DNA of 11,841 bases from an uncultured Clostridia bacterium (GTDB taxonomy: Bacteria; Bacillota; Clostridia; TANB77; CAG-508), in the NCBI GenBank assembly GCA_948857205.1, contig CAQPRV010000038.1, forward strand, positions 1 to 11,841, in the 5' to 3' direction. The translations under genes and the position numbers were made by a program. Below, in pieces: positions 6,763-11,841 of the stretch. The notes beneath the pieces are model-generated. The model was not told where the DNA came from, did not search any database, and saw nothing but the letters and a program-made list of their open reading frames with translations. Every line of letters starts with the position of its first letter. The stretch's first letter is position 1.

Positions 6763-7992
6763 ATGAAAAAAATAGAACTATTAGCACCAGCAGGATCTTA
6801 TGAAAAAGCAAAAATAGCATTTCAATATGGAGCAGATGCAGTATACTGTGGAACATCATCACTATCACTAAGAACAAGAGCTGACATGGGGAATGATGAC
6901 CTAATAAAAACAATAAAATATGCACACAGTATAGGTAAAAGAGTACATGTAACCTTAAATATATTTGCATGGGATGAAAAATATGAAGAAATAATAGAAA
7001 TGGCAAAAATACTAAATAAAGAAAAGCCAGATGCAATAATTGCAGCAGATGGAGGAGTAATAGAAGTACTAAAAAAATATGCACCAGAAGTTCCTATACA
7101 TGTAAGCACACAAGCAAATGTAGTAAGTTTACAAGACTGTTTATTTTGGCACAAAATAGGTGCAAAAAGAGTAATTATGGCAAGAGAGATGAATAAAGAA
7201 CAATTAAAATACATAATGAAAAATAAACCAGAAGACTTAGAAGTAGAAATGTTTGGACATGGTTCTATTTGTTTTGCATTTTCAGGAAGATGTTTTTTAA
7301 GTGATTTTTTATGTGGAAGAAGTGCAAATTTAGGTGATTGTAGTCAAAGTTGCAGATGGGCGTATAATTTATATGCAGAAGAACAAAACAATCCAGGACA
7401 ATATATGCCAATAGAAATAAATGAACATGGGACAAGTATATTTTCATCAAAAGATTTATGCTTAATTAAAGAAATTCCAGAAATTTTAGAAATGGGGATA
7501 GATAGTTTAAAGATAGAAGGAAGATTAAAAACAGAATATTATATAGCAAGTGTTGTAAACTGCTATAGAAATGCAATTGACGATTATATGAAAAATCCAG
7601 AAAGTTATGATTATACAAGATATTTAAAAGAAATAGAAAAAGTAAAAACCAGAGAATTCACTACCTTTTATTTTAATGACAGAAATAATAGAGATATCCA
7701 AGATTATAGTGGCAGACAGTATAATGATAACTACGAATTTGGTGGAAAAGTTGTGGAATATAGTGAAGAAAAATCAATAATAGAAATAAAGAATAAGCTT
7801 AAAGTAGGAGATAGATTAGAAATACTTGTACCATATCAGTTAAATTCAGTAGATTTTACAATAAACAAGTTATGGGACTCTGAAACAGATGAAGAAATTA
7901 CTTCTATAAGTCCAGGAGTTAAAGGTCAACAAGTAAAATTAAGTTTACCAATAAAATGTGAAAAAGATTGGATAATAAGAAAAAGAAAGTAA
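6763..7992 (+). CDS. trhP: U32 family tRNA hydroxylation protein TrhP
   Basis: This 409-residue cytoplasmic protein aligns from end to end with E. coli TrhP (YegQ), as I recall that sequence. TrhP acts in the prephenate-dependent pathway that makes 5-hydroxyuridine at wobble position 34 of tRNA. The N-terminal barrel opens with ELLAPAGS and GADAVYCG (residues 5-30). The U32 signature EMFGHGSICFAFSGRCFLS is at 162-180, followed by GDCSQSCRWAY at 191-201. Cys170, Cys177, Cys193 and Cys197 are the four conserved iron-sulphur ligands; Cys184 is extra. EHGTSIFSSKDL and DSLKIEGR follow. The C-terminal beta domain (about 330-409) includes KNKLKVGDRLEILVP, matching TrhP rather than the longer RlhA. 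AAAGGAAAG at 6747-6755 sets the ATG. Although often labelled a peptidase, no protease residues are present. A consensus promoter precedes it and a shared hairpin follows it. Confidence 0.88.
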   Translation: MKKIELLAPAGSYEKAKIAFQYGADAVYCGTSSLSLRTRADMGNDDLIKTIKYAHSIGKRVHVTLNIFAWDEKYEEIIEMAKILNKEKPDAIIAADGGVIEVLKKYAPEVPIHVSTQANVVSLQDCLFWHKIGAKRVIMAREMNKEQLKYIMKNKPEDLEVEMFGHGSICFAFSGRCFLSDFLCGRSANLGDCSQSCRWAYNLYAEEQNNPGQYMPIEINEHGTSIFSSKDLCLIKEIPEILEMGIDSLKIEGRLKTEYYIASVVNCYRNAIDDYMKNPESYDYTRYLKEIEKVKTREFTTFYFNDRNNRDIQDYSGRQYNDNYEFGGKVVEYSEEKSIIEIKNKLKVGDRLEILVPYQLNSVDFTINKLWDSETDEEITSISPGVKGQQVKLSLPIKCEKDWIIRKRK

Positions 7993-8040
7993 AATAGAAC
8001 TTAGTTAGCATTCTTAGTGTAGTTTGGATTTTGAAATAAA

Positions 8041-8073
8041 TTAAAAAGTAACTGTAAAACAATTACTTTTTAA
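8041..8073. terminator. Bidirectional hairpin terminator between trhP and popT
   Basis: TTAAAAAGTAA (8041-8051) is an exact reverse complement of TTACTTTTTAA (8063-8073), with an 11-base loop. The right arm includes the popT stop codon on the minus strand. It lies 48 bases after the trhP stop and, because the stem is itself A/T tracts, could terminate both convergent genes. Confidence 0.6.
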
Positions 8074-8860
8074 CACCTAAAAAATTAAAAATAATAAAGC
8101 CTAAAATAACACAAAGTCCAAAAATTACAGTTTCAATACCAAAAGACATTTGTGGTAGTAAAACTAAAATAGAACCAAGTGTAAAACCAATAATGCTATA
8201 AAAAGTTTGAGCATAAAAATGGTTAAGAAGATATCTTGTTATTTTCATAAAAATAAATCCACCAAAAACAAGACCTATTGCTAGAGGTATTAAAAAAGGT
8301 AGATATACAGTTGATACAGAAGCTAAATAAATAGGGTACACACCTAATAACATTAAAATAATAGTATTACTTACTCCAGGAACAACAACACCAATAGACA
8401 TTAAAAAACCAGATAATATTAAATAAAAAATATTTACACTATTAGAACTTTCAATATGAAAGTTCTTTTCTAAATATACAGAAAATAGGCCTAAACAAAA
8501 GGCGAATAATGTATAAAAAATATAATGTAACTTAAATTTTTTCTTTTCATTAACATCTTTTACTAAAGATGGAATACTAGCACAAATAAGACCAATAAAA
8601 AGGGCTTTTGTCTGTAAAGGAAAGGCATATAAAAAATAGTTAATAAGCTTACTAAAAATTAAAATTCCTATTCCAGCACCTAATACTAAAGGAAATAGAA
8701 ATTTTAAATTTTCTTTTGGTGCTTTAAAAAAATCTAAAATACTATTTAATAGTTTTTCATAAATTCCAAAAATTACACAAAAAACACCACTACTAATACC
8801 AGGCAAAATAGCACCTGAGCCAATACATATTCCCTTAAAAATATTTGTAAGCATATTCAT
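8063..8860 (-). CDS. popT: DUF368 membrane protein, undecaprenyl-phosphate translocase PopT
   Basis: This polytopic protein of about 265 residues belongs to DUF368. Members were shown to return undecaprenyl phosphate across the membrane for reuse in wall synthesis (PopT). The diagnostic sequence near the N-terminus is GICIGSGAILPGISSGVF, and a second copy of the pattern, SIGVVVPGVSNTIILMLLG, lies in the second half. These are the two inverted-repeat re-entrant hairpins of the family. About eight hydrophobic helices are visible. An upstream ATG at 8884 exists, but the GGAGGAAGG ribosome binding site lies inside that extension and a TATAAT box (8894-8899, minus strand) would start the RNA only a few bases before it. 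ATG 8860 is therefore preferred, though the spacing of about 12 bases is long. It is divergent from sigK. A lipid-carrier role fits with rodA elsewhere in the window. Confidence 0.85.
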   Translation of the reverse strand: MNMLTNIFKGICIGSGAILPGISSGVFCVIFGIYEKLLNSILDFFKAPKENLKFLFPLVLGAGIGILIFSKLINYFLYAFPLQTKALFIGLICASIPSLVKDVNEKKKFKLHYIFYTLFAFCLGLFSVYLEKNFHIESSNSVNIFYLILSGFLMSIGVVVPGVSNTIILMLLGVYPIYLASVSTVYLPFLIPLAIGLVFGGFIFMKITRYLLNHFYAQTFYSIIGFTLGSILVLLPQMSFGIETVIFGLCVILGFIIFNFLGVKK

Positions 8861-8893
8861 TTTTAATCTAATTCCTTCCTCCATATTTTTCTT

Positions 8894-8899
8894 ATTATA
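8894..8899 (-). promoter_or_regulatory. -10 element of popT
   Basis: A TATAAT box on the minus strand lies 34 bases upstream of the preferred popT start. No good -35 hexamer is seen at 17 bases (AGTCTA), though a TG pair sits two bases upstream of the box. It helps decide the start, because the RNA would begin near 8887. Confidence 0.4.
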
Positions 8900-8947
8900 T
8901 GCAATAATAGTAAAAATAGACTAATAAAAATATTTGTATGGTCAGGC

Positions 8948-8975
8948 ACATTTCATTTTTTTGCTACATATAATT
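8948..8975 (+). promoter_or_regulatory. Possible sigma-E/sigma-K type promoter of sigK
   Basis: AC at 8948-8949, a 17-base spacer and CATATAATT at 8967-8975 resemble the AC-N16/17-CATAnnnT pattern of the mother-cell sigma factors. In other spore formers sigK is transcribed by sigma-E and then by its own product. No vegetative TTGACA box is seen here. The leader would be about 25-30 bases and contains GGAGGT. Confidence 0.4.
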
Positions 8976-9007
8976 GCGATATATAGAAAATAAATGGAGG
9001 TGCAATT

Positions 9008-9720
9008 ATGTTTTCAGCACTTTGTATGACTGGAATTATGGGATTTATAGAGTTCTTAAAGTCAGCAGTTTTTGTTGTACGGATATATTCAAGGAAGTAA
9101 TTTATTTCCAGAACCTTTATCATCAGAGGAAGAAAAAAAATGCTTAGAACAAATGGCAGAGGGAGATGATGAGGCTAGAAATATTTTAATAGAAAGAAAC
9201 TTAAGATTAGTTGCTCATGTTGCTAAAAAGTACAGTACATCTAAAGTTGATCAAGAGGATTTAATTTCTATAGGAACAATTGGTTTAATTAAAGGGATTA
9301 ATAGTTTTAAAGTTGAAAAAGGAGCAAGACTTTCTACATATGTTTCAAGATGTATTGATAATGAAATTTTAATGCATTTGAGGGCAACTAAAAAGTTAGG
9401 TGCAGAAGTGTATTTAAATGAACCTATACGGAAAAGATAAAGATGATAATGTGGTAACTTTGCAAGAAGTTTTAGAAAATAATGAAAGAAATATCGAAGA
9501 TGAAGTTGATGTTAAGATGAAAGTAAAGTTACTATATGAAAAGATGAAGGATACTTTAAAAGATAGGGAAAAAGATATTTTGGAATTACGTTTTGGTTTA
9601 GGTGGTAATAAACCTAAGACACAAAATGAAATTGCGGATATGATGGGAATTTCTCGTTCATATGTATCAAGAATAGAGACAAAAGCTATTGGAAAGTTGG
9701 CAAAAGAAATAAAAGAATAA
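9008..9720 (+). CDS. sigK: Sigma-K (pro-sigma-K), split by two +1 frameshifts at CGG
   Basis: Sigma-K is the late mother-cell sigma factor of sporulation. Translation starts at ATG 9008, with GGAGGT at 8996-9001. The first 24 residues (to GTA 9077-9079) are a hydrophobic pro-sequence. The frame then meets CGG at 9080 and would stop at 9098-9100. One base further on, the frame resumes as GYIQGSNLFPEPLSSEEE and runs through region 2 (LIERNLRLVAHVAKKY, EDLISIGTIGLIKGI, SRCIDNEILMHLRA) to ATA 9426-9428. It meets CGG at 9429 and would stop at 9438-9440. One base further on it resumes as GKDKDDN and runs through region 4 (LKDREKDILELRFGLGG, ISRSYVSRIE) to TAA 9718-9720. Skipping C9080 and C9429 gives 236 residues, against about 241 in B. 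subtilis, and restores PIG and the GY near the processing site. No other lesion is present and there is no skin insertion. Recoding, sequencing error and pseudogene remain possible. Confidence 0.85.
9078..9083 (+). other. Frameshift site 1 in sigK (TACGGA)
   Basis: The zero frame reads GTT GTA CGG ATA and stops six codons later. The conserved product needs GTA then GGA TAT ATT, so the C at 9080 must be skipped. The shift lies one codon before the region where pro-sigma-K is cut in B. subtilis. Codon before CGG: GTA. Confidence 0.75.
9360..9364 (+). other. Unoccupied equivalent of the skin excision site
   Basis: In B. subtilis, as I recall, the skin prophage interrupts sigK at a 5-bp AATGA within the Ile-Glu-Asn-Glu codons near residue 113. 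The same codons (Ile-Asp-Asn-Glu) with AATGA are intact here and contiguous on both sides, so no skin element is present at that position. Confidence 0.5.
9427..9432 (+). other. Frameshift site 2 in sigK (TACGGA)
   Basis: The zero frame reads CCT ATA CGG AAA AGA and then stops. The conserved product needs ATA then GGA AAA GAT (Pro-Ile-Gly-Lys-Asp), so the C at 9429 must be skipped. The hexamer is identical to that at site 1. Codon before CGG: ATA. Confidence 0.75.
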
Positions 9721-9790
9721 AATAAAAAAATATAGATTAATATTTAGAAAATAAAAATAGTAATATTTTTTAATAATTGACTGCAAAAAC

Positions 9791-9820
9791 TTGAAAAAAT
9801 ATGTCTAAATATGTTATATT
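9791..9820 (+). promoter_or_regulatory. Sigma-A promoter of the AIM24 gene
   Basis: TTGAAA (9791-9796) is followed after 18 bases by TATATT (9815-9820), with an extended -10 TG at 9812-9813. The leader is about 25 bases and carries a GGGGG ribosome binding site. The 9721-9790 gap before it holds only AT-rich sequence. Confidence 0.6.
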
Positions 9821-9850
9821 TAAAGGAGTAAAAATAAAGGGGGAAAATAA

Positions 9851-10528
9851 ATGAAATACGAATTAATTGGAGAGACAGTTCCAGCAGTAGAAGTAACATT
9901 AAATCAAGGAGAAGCAATGGTATCACAAAATGGTGGTATGTCATGGCAAACAGAAGGAATAAAAATGGCAACAAACACAAATGGTGGTATAATGAAAGGG
10001 CTAGGAAGAATGCTAGCAGGAGAATCTATTTTTATGAATAGTTATACAGCAGAAAAAGATGGAGCAAAAATAGCCTTTGCATCTACAGTACCAGGTAAAA
10101 TAATGGCATTAGATTTAGGAGAATACCCAAACGGAATAACTATGCAAAAAGGAGCATTTTTATGTAGCCAACCAACAGTAGACTTAAAAATGGAATTTAC
10201 AAAGAAAATATCAAGTGGTTTCTTTGGAGGAGAAGGTTTTATTTTACAAAAAGCTACTGGTACAGGAACAATATTTCTTGAAGTTGATGGAGATGCTATA
10301 ATAAGAGATTTACAACCAGGAGAAGTACTAAAAGTAGATACAGGTAATGTTGTTGCTTTTGAAAAAGGTGTTTCATATGAAATTGAAACTGTAAAAGGGT
10401 TAAAAAATATATTTTTAGGAGGAGAAGGATTATTTTTAACAAAATTAGTTGGACCTGGAAAAGTAATAATTCAAACTCAAAACTTTAATGATTTTGCTGG
10501 AAGAATTTTAAGTAGGATGCCAAGATAA
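9851..10528 (+). CDS. AIM24 / TIGR00266 family protein
   Basis: This 225-residue, probably cytoplasmic protein belongs to the AIM24 (TIGR00266) family of beta-helix or tryptophan RNA-binding attenuator-like folds, whose biochemical role is unknown. Typical landmarks are the opening YELIGETVPAVEVTLNQGE, the GGMSWQTEGI stretch at 28-37, GGIMKGLGRMLAGESIFMNSY at 45-65, PGKIMALDL at 81-89, FLCSQPTVDLK at 103-113, and two glycine-rich repeats GFFGGEGFILQKATGTG (122-138) and NIFLGGEGLFLTKLVGPG (186-203). No signal peptide or membrane segment is visible. The length is normal. GGGGG at 9839-9843 sets the ATG. It is transcribed alone from its own promoter and ends at a strong terminator. Although it lies downstream of sigK, the separate vegetative-type promoter gives no reason to tie it to sporulation. 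Confidence 0.85.
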   Translation: MKYELIGETVPAVEVTLNQGEAMVSQNGGMSWQTEGIKMATNTNGGIMKGLGRMLAGESIFMNSYTAEKDGAKIAFASTVPGKIMALDLGEYPNGITMQKGAFLCSQPTVDLKMEFTKKISSGFFGGEGFILQKATGTGTIFLEVDGDAIIRDLQPGEVLKVDTGNVVAFEKGVSYEIETVKGLKNIFLGGEGLFLTKLVGPGKVIIQTQNFNDFAGRILSRMPR

Positions 10529-10548
10529 ATTAAATAATAAACTATAGT

Positions 10549-10597
10549 AAAAATAATAAAGGTATAGGGATTATTTCTTAATACCTTTATTATTTTT
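10549..10597 (+). terminator. Strong terminator after the AIM24 gene
   Basis: A perfect 17-bp stem pairs 10549-10565 (ending AAAGGTAT) with 10581-10597 (starting ATACCTTT) around a 15-base loop. The right arm ends in TTTTT, followed by ATTTTG. It lies 20 bases after the stop codon and separates this gene from the toxin-antitoxin operon. Confidence 0.8.
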
Positions 10598-10636
10598 ATT
10601 TTGTACATACATTTTTATTTATTTTCAGGAAAAATC

Positions 10637-10665
10637 TTGAAAATAAAGTATAAATGTGATATAAA
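10637..10665 (+). promoter_or_regulatory. Promoter of the toxin-antitoxin operon
   Basis: TTGAAA (10637-10642), a 17-base spacer and TATAAA (10660-10665), with an extended -10 TG at 10657-10658. The leader of about 60 bases ends in a GGAGGAG ribosome binding site at 10720-10726. Confidence 0.65.
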
Positions 10666-10670
10666 TGTAA
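10649..10670 (+). promoter_or_regulatory. Tandem 11-base repeat over the -10 box, possible operator
   Basis: TATAAATGTGA (10649-10659) and TATAAATGTAA (10660-10670) stand head to tail, differ at one base, and the second copy contains the -10 element. Such a placement suits autorepression by the antitoxin or the toxin-antitoxin complex. One helical turn separates the copies, so two protomers could bind the same face. Confidence 0.4.
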
Positions 10671-10730
10671 ACTAAGTATTATTCCAAAGAAAAGCAAATA
10701 AGATATATTAATATTAGATGGAGGAGATAT

Positions 10731-10940
10731 ATGGAATCAAAAATAATTTTAAATGAGTACATCAAAGCAGATATAATATCTGATATACTTTCACAAAGTA
10801 TAGAAGCGACAAAAAAAAGGATAAAAGAAGAAAACTCACAAGAAGCAAAAGAATTATTAGAAAAACTATTAGAATATGATAAAGAAGTCCAAAGAGGAAA
10901 TAAAGAAGTAATGAAAAAGATTTTAAAAGGAGAAATTTAA
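10731..10940 (+). CDS. Small antitoxin-like protein before a zeta-type toxin
   Basis: This 69-residue acidic/basic, mostly helical protein is probably the antitoxin of the downstream kinase. No Arc, HTH or other DNA-binding motif can be recognised by eye, and it does not obviously look like classical epsilon. The middle (residues 25-65) is Lys/Glu-rich and heptad-like, suggesting a long helix that could pack on the toxin as epsilon does. GGAGGAG at 10720-10726 gives strong translation from ATG 10731. The stop codon is one base from the toxin start, and the toxin ribosome binding site lies inside the end of this gene, so the two are translationally coupled. The antitoxin role is inferred from size, order and coupling. 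Confidence 0.6.
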   Translation: MESKIILNEYIKADIISDILSQSIEATKKRIKEENSQEAKELLEKLLEYDKEVQRGNKEVMKKILKGEI

Positions 10941-10941
10941 A

Positions 10942-11709
10942 ATGGAAGAAGACAGAAAAGCAATTATTACACAAGATAAATGTGAGGGAATAACAAATTA
11001 TGAAGAAATGAAGAGATTATGTGAAGAATTACAATCAGAAATAGTAGACCAAATGCTTACTAAATATAAAAATGAAATATTAGAAGGAAAAGAAAAATCA
11101 AAATCACCCAAATTATATATAGTAGGTGGTCAAAATGCTTCAGGTAAATCAAAGTTAATAAATGAATTAATACAAGTAAATGATGCAAAAGCAGTATCCA
11201 TAATAATAGATGACATGAAAGCACATCATCCATTTAGAGAATATATTGATAAAAATTTTCCAAATGAATCTGAGGAATTATTACATATAGCATGTTTTGA
11301 TGTATTTAATAAAATACTAACAGTCTTATTAAAAGAGAAGTATGATGTTATAATTGAAAGAACATTAGGAGAAAAAGAAAAGATTAAACAATTTATAGAA
11401 GAACCAGCAAATTATAATTATGATATTGAAATAAATGTAATAGCAACACATGAAATAAACTCTTTGTTATCATCACTAGAAAGATTTGTATATGAGTGTA
11501 AACTAAAAGATGAATTCGAAAAGAATAAATCTAATTTAAAAATTGCTCCTAGACCAATTGCTTTAGAACATCATGATAAAACCTATAATAATATTTGTAA
11601 TGTATTACAAGTAACAGAAAATGGATATTTTAAAGATAAAAAAGACCAAAATGTTTATCCTAAAATTTCTGTATGGGATAGAACTCCAAACAGACCAACT
11701 AAATATTGA
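10942..11709 (+). CDS. Zeta-toxin family P-loop kinase
   Basis: This 255-residue protein resembles zeta/PezT toxins, which phosphorylate UDP-N-acetylglucosamine and so block wall synthesis. Residues 1-55 are a helical extension. The Walker A loop GGQNASGKS is at 62-70, directly after a beta-strand (KLYIVG). A candidate substrate-site acidic pair (Asp90-Asp91 in IIIDDMKAHHP) and the strand VIIERTL at 136-142 follow, in the order expected for zeta. A later RPIALEHHDKTYNN segment matches the conserved C-terminal RxxxxxHD pattern. The length agrees with the family (about 250-290). AAAAGGAGA at 10925-10933 provides the ribosome binding site inside the antitoxin gene. The exact substrate cannot be told from sequence, and some family members phosphorylate nucleotides or other targets. 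Confidence 0.8.
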   Translation: MEEDRKAIITQDKCEGITNYEEMKRLCEELQSEIVDQMLTKYKNEILEGKEKSKSPKLYIVGGQNASGKSKLINELIQVNDAKAVSIIIDDMKAHHPFREYIDKNFPNESEELLHIACFDVFNKILTVLLKEKYDVIIERTLGEKEKIKQFIEEPANYNYDIEINVIATHEINSLLSSLERFVYECKLKDEFEKNKSNLKIAPRPIALEHHDKTYNNICNVLQVTENGYFKDKKDQNVYPKISVWDRTPNRPTKY

Positions 11710-11772
11710 GTAACATTAAATATAACCAAAAACAAGATTTAGAGAGAGTAATTATTCATTTATATTTATTGG

Positions 11773-11823
11773 TTTATATCAATTAAATTCAAAATATATG
11801 TATTTACATTTAATTGATATAAA
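11773..11823 (+). repeat. Perfect 16-bp inverted repeat after the toxin gene
   Basis: TTTATATCAATTAAAT (11773-11788) is an exact reverse complement of 11808-11823, with a 19-base loop. It lies 64 bases after the toxin stop codon. The lack of a T tract after the stem makes a simple terminator doubtful on the plus strand. It could be a processing or stability hairpin or a site belonging to the next locus. The rest of 11710-11841 is AT-rich without a recognisable gene. Confidence 0.5.
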
Positions 11824-11841
11824 ACAGTTTACGAATTTTCA

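Noticed and set aside
6659..7214. Minus-strand open frames antisense to trhP and the region before it.
   Set aside because: They are Leu/Ile/Phe-rich shadows of a strongly supported gene, with no ribosome binding site or family resemblance.
9008..9720. A skin-like prophage remnant or integrase scar in sigK.
   Set aside because: The two breaks are single-base shifts, the expected skin crossover codons are intact at 9360-9364, and no foreign DNA is present.
9753..9770. A terminator after sigK (AAAAATA, GTAA loop, TATTTTT).
   Set aside because: The stem is seven A-T pairs only and such matches are common by chance in DNA of this composition.

Overview
The window is very AT-rich, uses AGA for nearly all arginines and has strong GGAGG-type ribosome binding sites. 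It carries a sporulation sigma factor (sigma-K) and a GerS-like gene next to mazF. Together these point to a spore-forming, low-GC clostridial Firmicute, probably an uncultured gut lineage. No ribosomal RNA, tRNA, CRISPR array or transposase gene was seen.

Layout: (1) 1-2404 is a plus-strand group: the charged C-terminal tail of an unidentified gene (perhaps PBP2), rodA (cell-wall elongation polymerase) and dusB (tRNA dihydrouridine synthase), closed by an intrinsic terminator. (2) 2405-3687 has a structured leader, a membrane-anchored GerS-like protein and mazF with no mazE beside it. A perfect 30-bp palindrome of REP type then separates mazF from a convergent HD-GYP c-di-GMP phosphodiesterase gene (3777-4712). 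(3) 4902-6221 encodes a surface protein with two InlB-type repeats. It is followed by a 440-bp imperfect inverted repeat (6224-6663) that could fold into one giant rod. (4) trhP (U32 family, tRNA hydroxylation) converges on popT (DUF368 undecaprenyl-phosphate flippase) across a shared terminator hairpin. (5) 9008-9720 is sigK. (6) An AIM24-family gene with its own promoter and terminator follows. (7) The window ends with a zeta-type toxin-antitoxin operon.

The most striking observation is in sigK. The gene is full length and well conserved with no skin element, but it is split into three frames. At both breaks one extra C creates the same hexamer, TACGGA, so that CGG falls in the reading frame right after GTA or ATA. 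Skipping one base at each CGG restores a 236-residue pro-sigma-K. In every other gene here CGG never occurs in frame, although it occurs seven times out of frame within coding sequence. This suggests that CGG is unassigned or starved in this organism and that sigK is expressed through two +1 frameshifts at CGG. Such a translational lock would stand in the place of the DNA-level lock (skin excision) known in Bacillus subtilis and Clostridioides difficile. This is inference; sequencing error or a decayed gene are the alternatives.

The second signal is the giant inverted repeat, which has no coding potential and looks like either a large structured RNA or a fold-back element.
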